A model generated the notes under the pieces. The model saw nothing but the letters and a program-made list of their open reading frames with translations. It did not search any database and was not told the origin of the DNA. From Basidiobolus heterosporus B8920 (lineage: Eukaryota; Basidiobolomycota; Basidiobolomycetes; Basidiobolales; Basidiobolaceae), in the NCBI GenBank assembly GCA_000697455.1, contig JNET01033965.1, forward strand, positions 1 through 37,217: 37,217 nucleotides of DNA, written 5' to 3'. Position 1 is the first letter of the stretch. Every line of letters begins with the position of its first letter. The position numbers were made by a program, and so were the translations under genes. This document shows positions 1-9,952 of the stretch, piece by piece.

Positions 1-1
1 A

Positions 2-867
2 CCTGCTTCGGTTTATATCTCGATTGTTGAGAGTAATAGCAAAGATGGAACCAAAAACTTCCTGAAAAAATTTGACAAGCTGCTTAATCAAAAGGGAATT
101 CGCCATCGAATCCATATGTCTGACGACCAAGATAAAGATGACCGAATTGTTAATAGGATTCCTTTCATGGCCAAGATACGAAACGAAGTTTTAGAACCGT
201 TTTTTGAAACCTATTCTGCAACCAACCAAAGCTCGAAATACGACCGAATTCTGTTTTTTAATGACATTGTATTTACTTCAGAACAAATTCTACATCTTCT
301 AAATACGAACAAGTAAGTTTACGAGTATCACAACTTGAGGGGCTTGATTGCTAACGTGTACATCAATACAGCATGGATTATGATATGGCATGTGCAATTG
401 ATTTCGATTACTCTGGACTATATGACCGCTGGGTTGCCCGTGATCGTACTGGGCGTTTAATGAGCATGTATTATCCATTTATTCAGGATCTTCCGACGCA
501 ACAACTACTCCGTGCTCGTCAAGAATTCCCCGTGTACTCTTGCTGGAACGGTGTGGTATCCCTGAACACTGTACCGTTTTACGACCATCACGACCTCAAG
601 TTTCGCGTCAGTAATCCTCACGAGTGCTATTCCTCGGAATGCTTCTTACTTCCCAGTGATTTGCAGAGCTACGGGTATAACAAGGTTTACATGAACCCTC
701 GTGTGTTGGTCACCTACGACTACACCTCTTATTTCCTTTGGAATGAGCTGCTACAGTGGAAGTTTGCACAAATCTTCATGGAGTATAGCGGAATTTTCCC
801 AATTGAATCAGATTACTGGATTCGTGGGAACATAATTCGGGAGCAGGAATACGAATGCATTATGTAG
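2..867 (+). CDS. GT69 alpha-mannosyltransferase, CAP59/CMT1 family (5' partial)
   Basis: Probable Golgi/ER alpha-1,3-mannosyltransferase of the family that includes Cryptococcus CMT1 and CAP59, acting on surface glycans. The gene enters the window already open in frame 2. Exon 2-312 joins exon 372-867 across a 59-nt GTAAGT...CAG intron (313-371); the split codon gives Asn and the reading continues as LLNTNNMDYDMACAIDF. Family hallmarks seen are an opening VYISIVESNSKDGT block, the acidic FFNDIVF block that precedes the active-site region, the DYDMACAIDF / LYDRWVARD block, and a Cys-containing SCWNGVVSLN segment before the C-terminal NPRVLVTYDY. About 268 residues are visible; the N-terminal membrane anchor should lie upstream of the window. 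Family assignment is strong; donor and acceptor sugars are inferred from the family only. Confidence 0.85.
313..371 (+). other. Intron 1 of the GT69 gene
   Basis: GTAAGT donor at 313 and ATACAG acceptor ending at 371, 59 nt. Removing it fuses the two conserved GT69 blocks in frame; read through, it meets a stop immediately. Confidence 0.85.
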
Positions 868-1644
868 GTAACCTTCAAGTCTTCCTCTGTTTGAGATTGT
901 ACTGATTGTCTCTTCATAGTGACGACTTCCGTTGAGACATGTAACCGTTTATTATTATATCATGTTTTGTATTAACTCAGTCTGAATATATTTATTTGTC
1001 ATAACGATACCCACTGATCCCATATCTGTCTATATCTCACTCTAACAACACAAGTAATACCCTATGCACCATCTTATACGTGCATTCATTCCTAGAACTT
1101 GTCTAGCCCAGATTGATAGACCAAAGGTTGGGTTTTCTCTTGTGGGAGGCCCTGAATTTTTTCTCTCCTTTTATGGGCATCTCATCTCCGGATGGAAACA
1201 CAAAAGATGTGTAAATATTTTACACAACTTTACTAGAACGGTACTTAAGCCTGTTGCTTCCATCAACCACCGAATGTGGAAGAATCGACTGCGCCTCTCC
1301 ACCAACTACACCCATCCTATCCATTTGTAAGATTTCTAGTAATTTAGAAAGCATATATTCAGGTTTCTGTATGCCTACCGAAGTCCCTCATAGGATCACA
1401 TGATTTGTTCTTTTTCTTCTATTAGTTGCAGTGAATTTGAGTTTAGTCAACAACACAATTCGACATAAATTTAATGTATTCAGAAAAAAAATGATAAAAA
1501 AAGAGAGCACCCACATTGAACAAAATCAGATACCATTCCCATTTTTTAACTGGTCAAATTTATTTCTTGTTACTGGCTTTGTATTTGAAGCGGGAGGTCG
1601 CTGTCAAGTGAACATACTTGTGAGAATTCCAACCGGATAGCGCT
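868..1644. other. Intergenic, no gene seen
   Basis: Spacer between the GT69 gene and the next plus-strand gene. It holds the presumed 3' untranslated region of the first and promoter of the second. Open stretches here (for example 1064-1330) resemble no family and lack codon structure. Confidence 0.6.
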
Positions 1645-3158
1645 ATGAATTACCCTGAACAGACCACCGGTAATGTTGTGCATGACTCGATGGCTGCTAC
1701 TGCAAATCACCATTATTTTGATGTGAGAGAGGTCGATGATGTTGGTTCGCAAATACGACAGCAACTCGAGGATATTCAAACGACTATATTATCCCAGGTT
1801 GCTGTCGAGTTTAGGACCATTCATGAGCGGTTAGATGCACTAGAGGACAAATTAAACGAGGCGTTTGGTTTACCTTCAACTAGAACCATACAAGCTCGTC
1901 TTTCCGGGCTAGAATCGAAATTTAGTGATTTTCTTGGAACCCCTCCCTCTCGAACCCCACTTCAGAATAACCCCAATAGAACTCCTACCAGCATCCAGTC
2001 TACCATTCCACAAACCCCCACTCCTCCTACTCACCTAACACCTGCACAAGCTCGGATAATTCGGACACCAGCTAGCGCGCAACTGCTCACTACACACACA
2101 AATCTAACACCTGGTACGTATTCTTTACCCATTTTTGCTCAATTTTAGAAGCGTTACACTTAGCTCAAACTAACCTGGGGCTTTGCTTGACTTAGTTTCT
2201 CAACTACCTTCGGAGGAAAATGCTAAAGTAAAAGTACTTCTTCGTCAGTTTGCTGCCAAAGCGATGAATTACATAGAAAAAAATGCTGTCTCATACACCA
2301 ACGTCAATAATAACGTTGGAGGTAAGTTGCACTTCATAACTGGAGCACATAAAATCCCTTCTATTACTATACTTATCATCCGAGACCTTTCTTCTCATAG
2401 CCATCACCACCATGAAGAAATTCGAAATTTACGACTCTCCGGCTTGGGACCAATTCGTTGAAATGAATTTTCCGCACGTGCAAAAAAATGACCTGAAAGA
2501 CGAACTAGTTAAAATAGTCAGCGTAAAAGTGAAGAACACCAAAGCTAGGTTTAAGAAGGTAGAATGAACGAGAGAAATTTCATACCCCGTCTCCGTTTAT
2601 TTTCTTGAATATAGCGTGTTCCACAGGCCCTCACTGACATTCTTATCGATAGAGACTGTCTGAATCACATCAAACACAACACCATTTACAGCAGTCACAG
2701 TTACATCCCCAGCAAGCCCAACAACATCCAAGTTCGGAGCAAGAGCAGGCTCAACACCAGTCACCACAGTACTCAGATGCTATGTCCGATGTAAGTGAAA
2801 TCAATGTTTCTAGTCCCCGACGGTATCTTAATGTAATTCTATTTCAGGGAATCATGACACCTCCGACTAAGCGAATATGCACCAGTTCCCCGTTGGATAT
2901 CAAGAATCCGATCACACCGAACTCGCAGACCCCACATCAGACAAACATCGGGGCGCTTGAAAAGAACTCCGTGATCAACGAGGCCCATCTTTCTCATCTA
3001 CAGAACAACTCTCACATGGTAGCTCCAGTCTCAATCCACCTACAACAACCTTCAGAGACGGTAGGTTTCTGTGACGTAAATATTGATTCAATAGTTGACA
3101 GCCATGTTCCATGTTTAAACTAACATTTCAGATGATTCAGGATCAAACGCAGTTTTAG
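1645..3158 (+). CDS. Unrecognised coiled-coil, Pro/Thr- and Gln-rich protein (possible regulator)
   Basis: I do not recognise this family. My model has six exons: 1645-2113, 2196-2321, 2401-2558, 2653-2790, 2848-3060 and 3132-3158, summing to 1131 nt (376 residues). Introns begin GTACGT, GTAAGT, GTAGAA, GTAAGT and GTAGGT. Residues about 30-95 are heptad-like and charged (RTIHERLDALEDKLNEAFG), predicted coiled coil. Residues about 105-155 are rich in Pro and Thr. Exons 2-3 encode a helical, charged segment containing FEIYDSPAWDQFVEMNFPH, the best candidate for a folded domain. Exon 4 is Gln/His-rich (HPQQAQQHPSSEQEQAQHQ). The composition suggests a transcriptional or scaffolding protein; that is inference. 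The exon 3/4 junction is the weakest: acceptors after 2614 or 2629 would give a different frame. The intron at 2791-2847 has no stop and is 57 nt, so it may be retained. Confidence 0.6.
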
Positions 3159-4260
3159 AAAAATGAATTGGATTTCAGCTAGAGCCAAGGTGTGCTGGCC
3201 CCATTGATGTCTGACTGTCAGTCTTGTAGATTCAAGTAGTTTGACTAGTAGTCAATTGCCCAAACTATCCATGTCTTTATATCAAGCAATGTTAGCAACT
3301 GTTCTTACCCAGCCGAATAGCTCTGTGCTAGCTAGAAAATGACTTATTCTTTTGATTCTGTCCGGTACCTACCCAGATTTAGATGTCCATTTGTCATATT
3401 TCACATTTACATTCTCGCCCACGACCATACCTACACCAACACTCACACTCACACTCACACCCACACCCACACCCACACCCCTCATTTCCCACGTAATTAT
3501 TAGAAAGAGTAAGCATTCCTCTTGTCCCTCAGGGGCAGCATTATTTTGTCACCTTATCATTAGTCCATTCCTGAATACCGTTTCCTAGGTATAACCGTTC
3601 ATTCTACATCCAATCCTCACCATCCATCAATCCACTTTTGCTTTCCTACTTTTATCTTGAGCGCACTTCATCCAGTAAAGTATAAACTAAACCATGATCT
3701 CCACATGAAATGGATTCCCGGAAATTCATAAGAACCACGCATGAACTAAATTGGATTTTATCGATGAGGGAGTAGAGTTGCAGAAGAGAAGTGAGACATT
3801 CATCAGCCCATATCCAATTCAAGACATTTCATATTATTCATATGGTTACTCATAGATGCAGGTATTTATGGGTATGCTTGATAATACATACACCGCTAAC
3901 TCCACCACATAATGGGATTCGATAAGTACTTTAATTGATTTTAAGAAGTATTTCTAAAGACGGTTCAATCAAAGAGGGGTTTATGCACGATAACTGTATA
4001 GGCGGGGATTTATAAGGGGAAGTAATATTGTAGGGTAGGTAGTAGGGTAAAAGAGAAGCAAAATCCGAGAAAATTACAAATATAGTTGGTCTTAATATAA
4101 ATATGTTATCTACTTGGCCAAGAGGTAGATTGTATGTAGCCTAGATGGGTAGAGCCTCTCCAGTTGAGGCATTATAGTGATTACGAAGGTACCGATGGGA
4201 GCAAAATATCAAGGTCGTGGGAGAGAAAACTCTGATTAATAATGAAATCAAAATGTTACG
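3159..4260. other. Intergenic between convergent genes
   Basis: About 1.1 kb between the 3' ends of the coiled-coil gene (+) and the terpene synthase (-). No supportable gene. The one notable element is a short C/A-rich microsatellite near 3436-3483; the rest is AT-rich and presumably contains the two transcription ends. Confidence 0.6.
3436..3483. repeat. Microsatellite (CACTCA)n / (CCACAC)n
   Basis: Hexamer-type simple repeat: copies of CACTCA pass into copies of CCACAC. It is non-coding and lies in the 3' region of the preceding gene. Confidence 0.8.
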
Positions 4261-5535
4261 TTAGATTTGGATGGTTTGGTTGACTATTGCGTTCTTTTTA
4301 CGACGCATATCGCTTTTAGCGTTGCAGGTGAAGATGTTCTCCAAGTACTGGTCAGCATCTGGAACTTGATGATAGCGTAGGGACTCGAAGCACCAGTCGA
4401 TATGTCCCTTGATCCAATTTTGATAGATGAAGACGTGTCTGCCTAGTGCGTCGCTGACTTCTTTGTCGAACTTTTCTTTGACCCATCCTTGGAGGGTGTC
4501 TTGAGTGGCAACGAAGGCCCGAATCTCCTCAGCCAGCATGTCGTTGGCTTTATCAGCAGCCTCCTGGAAAGGGCATTGCAGCGCATTCTGTAATACGATG
4601 ACCAGGTTGTTGATATCACCATGGGCATATTCTTTCTCGAAAGAGAAGAGATCATTAGTCCAGCAAACAATGTTGATAATCTGTACTCGCAACTTCTGAA
4701 AATCGGATGATTGGTAGACCTCTTTAGGAAGCGGAGCTTGTTCGGTAAACTCAATCACTTCTAAGCTCAACAACATCCCACCAGCATCCTGGCGATTGCG
4801 GATGTATGTTTCGACATCGGGGAATCCTTTGGCTTTGCGCATCTCACACTCCTTGAAGTATGATCGAAGGTAGCGTGCAAAGTAAAATGATGTACGTTCT
4901 TGTAAATCTGGATCGGTGAAGCGGCAGTAATCACGCCACAACTCAGCCAACGAAAGACAAATTGGGGAGGTTAAGACTCGTTGGATCTGGTCAGCATACA
5001 TGGCTAGTGGGTCTTCCCATAGAGAATAATCAATGGGTATGTTGTTTTTGCAGCTAACAAGATCAACGAACTTGGCTGCGATATTCCAGGCAGAAGAACG
5101 CCTTCTGACCCGTTTCAGCATGGCCTTCTCACCCATAGCATTGTTTTCGTTTTCGAAGTGGCCTCTCATCTTCTTAGTGAACTCAATGATGGCCTCATCT
5201 GCAGCGTCTGTGCCGAGTATTTTCAGCAATGCAACGAAGATTGGATACATTTTAGTCATCTTTCTGCCTAGGGGTCCGTCGTCGAATTGGTCGTCGAACA
5301 TAAAGAGCCATGTGTACAGTTTAGTGGCCCAGAACACAAACTTGAAAGGGGTGCGTGGGTGGATACGGCAGGGTAGTCGGCCTAGTTTGGACCTGTTGAC
5401 ACGTTCAAGGGCTGATCTGCTTTGTATTAAATTGAACTCAAGAAGCCAATCATTGGTAGCCTCTTCAACTTTACCAAATTTCTCATGAATCAATGAGGGG
5501 AAAGAGCATTCAATGTCATTGATGTGGATTTTCAT
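4261..5535 (-). CDS. Class I terpene synthase (sesquiterpene-cyclase-like), bacterial type
   Basis: A 424-residue soluble class I terpene cyclase that would ionise a prenyl diphosphate (probably farnesyl diphosphate) with Mg2+ and cyclise it. Seen directly: the aspartate-rich metal motif D81-D-Q-F-D85 (followed by DG), the NSE triad N294-D-L-F-S298-F-E-K-E302, Arg248 exactly 46 residues before N294 where the diphosphate-sensor Arg sits in bacterial enzymes, and the C-terminal R387-Y388 pair. The block around 240-252 (DVETYIRNRQDAGG) and the one after NSE (GDINNLVIVL) look like bacterial pentalenene/germacrene-type synthases rather than the usual basidiomycete or ascomycete cyclases. One uninterrupted exon among intron-rich neighbours. 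A TATATAAG box lies 55 bp upstream of the ATG. Product is unknown. Class I fold: high confidence. Bacterial ancestry: inference from motifs and intron absence. Confidence 0.93.
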   Translation of the reverse strand: MKIHINDIECSFPSLIHEKFGKVEEATNDWLLEFNLIQSRSALERVNRSKLGRLPCRIHPRTPFKFVFWATKLYTWLFMFDDQFDDGPLGRKMTKMYPIFVALLKILGTDAADEAIIEFTKKMRGHFENENNAMGEKAMLKRVRRRSSAWNIAAKFVDLVSCKNNIPIDYSLWEDPLAMYADQIQRVLTSPICLSLAELWRDYCRFTDPDLQERTSFYFARYLRSYFKECEMRKAKGFPDVETYIRNRQDAGGMLLSLEVIEFTEQAPLPKEVYQSSDFQKLRVQIINIVCWTNDLFSFEKEYAHGDINNLVIVLQNALQCPFQEAADKANDMLAEEIRAFVATQDTLQGWVKEKFDKEVSDALGRHVFIYQNWIKGHIDWCFESLRYHQVPDADQYLENIFTCNAKSDMRRKKNAIVNQTIQI

Positions 5536-5589
5536 AGTGAAGGAGTGATAAATAACGTGGATAATGTTTAAGGTATCTGAAGTCGAGAC

Positions 5590-5597
5590 CTTATATA
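5590..5597 (-). promoter_or_regulatory. TATA box of the terpene synthase
   Basis: TATATAAG on the minus strand, 55 bp upstream of the start codon at 5535. The same octamer occurs before the cyclin gene. The position is somewhat close to the ATG, implying a very short 5' leader. Confidence 0.5.
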
Positions 5598-5871
5598 CAA
5601 GTGTATATGCTAGGGGGTCATTAAAACCACATTTTTGTGACTGCTCATCACCGGTGTAGAATAGGAAAAGGGGGCAACATATTGTGACTTTTAATCTAGA
5701 CAGCTTTGGAGAAATTAGGCGGTTTTCTGAGTAAATGCAGATAGAGCTTGCTGAAAACCAATCTCTTAACTAGGAGGAGAGTTAGGCAGGGACTCCACCC
5801 ACTCCCTCCGAATTACTTGCCTCATCTGAATTGAGCTAGGACCTCGTGCAAGTCGATACGTTAGCTTCCAA

Positions 5872-5884
5872 CGGCAGCATTCCG
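5872..5884. promoter_or_regulatory. CGG-N7-CCG palindrome, possible Zn2Cys6 site
   Basis: An inverted pair of CGG triplets separated by 7 bp, about 340 bp upstream of the terpene synthase ATG. Zn2Cys6 dimers bind CGG pairs with characteristic spacing. A single such pair is expected by chance every few kilobases, so support is weak. Confidence 0.2.
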
Positions 5885-6226
5885 CTCAGTATTCCCGAAC
5901 CAGCGATAAGACATCTCACCGCAAAGCCATCCATCTAGATCAATATCGTGGTATTCATGGGAATAGTGCATTGGATTCACACTGGAGTTCATATCGAAAC
6001 CATCGCTTTGAACAAGCGCAGCATTTCCCAGCAAAGGAATTAGTTTTCCCGAGGTAGAGGGCTGTGGAGATGCCCTGCAAGTGCTGCTGGAGTAAACATT
6101 TGATCACTTGTCACTTGACCAAATCTGGCATTGGCATTCTCCCCTTTTCCCTCAGACCTGCGTAATCTTCTCAGATTCAGAATGTTGAAAGACAATTAAG
6201 TTCCATGGCTGTTGTTTCGGAGCTGG

Positions 6227-6252
6227 AGCTGGTCTCAAGAGCTGGTCTCAAA
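6227..6252. repeat. 13-bp tandem repeat, two copies
   Basis: Two head-to-tail copies of AGCTGGTCTCAAG, differing only at the last base, in the spacer between the regulator and the terpene synthase. Confidence 0.8.
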
Positions 6253-6904
6253 TCTAGGCAATGGCTTATTCGCTCCTTCCAGGATAATACAAATCAAAAT
6301 GAAGGATAGCATCCAAGGGCATTGAACGTGATTGAATGCTCATCAATATCAACCCATCTGCGGTCATGCTGTGGCTCTTTCCTACGGATTTTTTCTTGCA
6401 TGAACCAGGCAATCAGGTTATTCGGCTATCCAAGTATCCCATCTGTCCCGTCTGTCCTACCTGCCCCACTAATCCAAAATATTACCAAACGGGGAAGATC
6501 AAATTATCTACAGAAATTCGGCTATTTCGTGTTCGCTATTATTAAGGATCCATACACTTAACACACCCACAATCTAGTCTGTTCAAGACCAAGACCTCCA
6601 CGATCAAGTATATTCAAGACACTCACATCCTCACTCATATAGCCGACTTCACGAGATTCTTTCACAGACCGAAGCGCCGTGTACTGGGAGTAAACGCCAC
6701 TTCCAAAATTGTCCACTAAATCTTGATCAGAAATAGATATTTGCTGTAACCGATACACGCACGGAGAGTGACAGTGGCATTGATAAAAATAGAGACGCAG
6801 ACACATACATAGACACAAACGCACACACACTTGATCTTTATTAATTGAAACTAGGCATCCATACTTATCTAAATGACGGTTCTGTTACAAGTTATTTTAC
6901 AAGT

Positions 6905-9406
6905 CTACTTCATGAATTGACTAATATAAGCATTCCACTCGTCGAAATTGAGATCCATCTGAAAAGGGTTCATTGTGGGTGCATTGTATCCACTCTGCTC
7001 AATAAGTTCTTGATGAAAACCATTAGGGCTTTCCACCTGTCTACTATGATTGGAGTACAACGCCATCTCTGGATTAGGGAATAAGCTGTTTGATTGAAGG
7101 CCACTCCCTCCGCTGCCGCCATTTCCTTGTGAGCACACGGGGAAAACTGGGTTCGAACATAAACTGGAATACTGTGGGCTCGTGAGAACTGATGCAGGCG
7201 AATGGTATAATCCTGGTAGAGTGGCACTTTCTTGGCTTCCCAGCTCTGGATATGGCTGCTGGCTTTGTTCCATAGACAACTGTGTTGATGTGTATGGAGC
7301 AAATGAGTACATTGATTGCGGTGGGGGTGTTTGTTCTGACTTTGTCCGCGAGGTACAGGTTGGGTCAGAGGGTGCTGGGTTAGACATAGTCGCCCCGGAT
7401 GGGGAACAGATTGATGATAGTGAGGGTGAAGGTGAATTGGACGGGTTGTTGAATGATAATAGGTGATCGGCAATCTCAGTAGGGATGATGATTAGCGATT
7501 CAGAATCATGTCGCTGGATGTTCTTTCCTAGTGTACTCGATGTAAATGATATATGTGCAGGATTATATAACTCCGGTGAGGACGGAACATTCTCTAGATC
7601 GACCGATTTGTAGGACTTGATGAGATCGTTCAATAACGTTAGGCTACGCTTTACTTCTAGATAATACTTGCAAGCATGATTCAAGTACTCAATGCCTGCC
7701 TTCAGGTTCATCTTGGATATGCGAGCCAACTCCGGATCTTCAGATACACTGTTAATCAAGTGTACACTACACGCAGTAAACATCGCACCATTCTGCATCT
7801 GAATACAATGCTGATTATCCTGCATATAATAATAGCCAACGTAGGTCAAAATGCTGGCTGCCTTTGCACATATCAACTGCGATGGATGGATGGCTGCGGC
7901 TTTGCGGCATGTTTTTGGGATGAATGGACGATTCAGAATGATCTGGGAATAGCAATGCATTGAGCAGAGACTGATAGTGTACTGGTCATTTAACTTGGTC
8001 TCATTGAAGTTATATCTGAATTCGCTTGGCAGAGATAACTCCCACTGATTCAAGGTTTTGTTTAATTCTTTTAAACTATTCTTGATTTTTCCTTGGGACG
8101 GACTTTCGGCCGTGTGAATTTCTCGCAGCATTCTTGCCATGATTTGCGATAGTCGGATAAACAAGATGTAGGACTTGATGGCGCGTTGGCTATAAGCAAG
8201 GTCTTTCACATCAATTGATGCTTCTTTGGCAAGAGCTTCCGGAAGTAATGGAAGTGATGCGTTGCAATCGGATTCATGGATAGCCAACGGTCTGCCTAGA
8301 AATGAGCTTAAACCTCTGTCAATTAATACACAATTCCACCAAAGGAGCTTTCTTCTTTCACGCTCAACGGGATCTAGACTATGCGAGTTCAGTGTTCTAT
8401 GTAGGCCAAGCTCCTGTGCGATTCGAATAGCCATTCCTAAATACAACCATGCGTTCTGAGGATGTAAGCTCAATAATGACAATGCTTGAACGAGCCCGAT
8501 TGATGGAATAAGGATAAGTCGGTCTAACAACACTTTAGCTCTAGCTTGAAACACTCTTGAAGCAAAAAAAGATTCCTCTGGAGTGCGAAAAAGACCTCCA
8601 ATAGGATTATGAAATGCGGCTAATGTGAAAATACAGTTATACAAGAGCTCTGACGTATCGTCTTCTGCAATAAGACTTTTATCACGACGACCTAATGGGA
8701 AAGTGGGCACCGATGGATTAATGTGCTCAAAAAAATAAGTTATCAGTGCTTCACGAAGCTCCACAGGAGGGAATGTAGGATCGATGGTGGGAGAATTAGG
8801 GTTAAAATATGTTTCTCGGCCAAGAAGTTCGTGGACATTTTGCAATCTTCCTTGCTTATAAAAAGAACCACCTTTGAATAAATAAACACCAGAGCTACTT
8901 CCGACATACGAGAAGTACTTTGGATCTTCAAGCGTAAGTTTGTCAAGATCCTCTTCGACCGAATCCTCGCTTTTCTAAACACAAATCGAACAACAATTGT
9001 TAGCTGAACATCTGCCATATTTTAGAGAATACATGACTTTTATCCGTACTTCCAGATTATTTTCACTTATGGATTGCTCGATAGAACGAAATTCCTCCAC
9101 TATTTCGGAAGGTAAAGAAGAGTCTCGTTTGGCAAGGTTGGTAAGCACCGTTTCTAAACGTTCTAAACGATCTTCTAATGCTTTTGGGTAGCTTGGTTGA
9201 GGTCCTCTCTTTTTTTGCTTCTCGAGATATGTACATTCATACCCGTAAGTAACACAGTTTGAGCAAGCAGGCTTTTCGTTATCACATTTCACCTTCTTTC
9301 TACGACACGTATCACAAGCTCGGGAGGCTCTTGGTTTTTTTGTGAAAGAGTCGCAAGAACTCGGCTCGACACCATCACCTTGACCTTCAACAGCACTTAA
9401 GGACAT
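6905..9406 (-). CDS. Zn2Cys6 transcription factor with fungal-specific TF domain
   Basis: Nuclear DNA-binding regulator of 808 residues in two exons, 9406-9050 and 8974-6905, separated by a 75-nt phase-0 intron. The binuclear zinc cluster is complete: Cys31, 34, 41, 48, 51 and 58 with spacing CX2CX6CX6CX2CX6C, containing the basic RRKKVK stretch that contacts CGG triplets. It is followed by a basic linker (KQKKRGPQPSYP) and a short predicted coiled coil (EDRLERLETVLTNLAKR) for dimerisation. Residues about 195-470 match the fungal_trans middle-homology region (ALITYFFEHINPSVPTFP, LGLHR, RRKLLWW, FLGRPLAI). The last 190 residues are Ser/Pro/Gln-rich, a likely activation region. The RGPQPSY linker recalls the XlnR-type subgroup, but the target is unknown. 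It lies upstream of the terpene synthase on the same strand, 1.4 kb away; a regulatory link is speculative. Confidence 0.9.
8975..9049 (-). other. Intron of the Zn2Cys6 gene
   Basis: Minus-strand intron with GTACGG donor at 9049 and TTTAG acceptor ending at 8975. Splicing joins SENNLE to KSEDSVEEDL in phase 0; unspliced reading ends in a stop. Confidence 0.75.
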
Positions 9407-9952
9407 CGTATATTACTTATCAAGAACAAATCCTACTCTTAATTGAGTTGGCTATAAAATAATTCAAATATTACCTACAATTAGGAGCCGAAATTTCCCA
9501 GTATTTGATTATTTAAGCTAGACGAACTTAGACGATGACTCACCGGCAATTTGGCATATATGGAACAGCCTCAAGTAACTCCGTCGGAAAATACTCGATA
9601 AAAATCTCGCAATATTACAACACCACTTCTTCCGCCGTAAACTGAATGCTAATCACAGATGTGTCACACAACTTGGTGAAATTTGGTTAATGAATTTATT
9701 ATGAGTGCGCTTCGACTATATTCGCTTTTAAAACAATAGAGACACAAAATTAGAAGGGTACTATGAAACAAGATTAAAGCAGTCAACTATTAAAATTAAA
9801 AGATGTGTGGGGTGAGGGGTAGGGAGAAGATACCCCGATGTTCATATTTTTACAGAATCTACTTCGGCAGAGAATCGCGAGATCACTTACTCTTCCCTAG
9901 AATCAAACTGTAAGTACAAGTTGTGCTTATCCAAGTATAAATTGAATGGTTC
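9407..9952. other. Intergenic, promoter of the Zn2Cys6 gene
   Basis: About 550 bp of AT-rich DNA between the 3' end of the ceramide synthase gene and the start of the regulator, both on the minus strand. No gene or distinctive site seen. Confidence 0.55.

Larger units (their letters stand above)
5536..6904. other. Intergenic: terpene synthase promoter and regulator 3' end
   Basis: About 1.4 kb between two minus-strand genes, with no supportable gene. It contains a TATA box for the terpene synthase, a CGG-N7-CCG palindrome at 5872-5884, a 13-bp direct repeat at 6227-6252 (AGCTGGTCTCAAG, last base varying) and a CA-rich tract at about 6780-6833. Confidence 0.6.

Noticed and set aside
3436-3483. 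Possible telomere-like or CRISPR-like repeat
   Set aside because: It is a simple C/A-rich microsatellite without spacers and without a fungal telomere unit.
5033-5488. 151-codon plus-strand open frame
   Set aside because: It is antisense to the terpene synthase, whose motifs leave no doubt about the coding strand.
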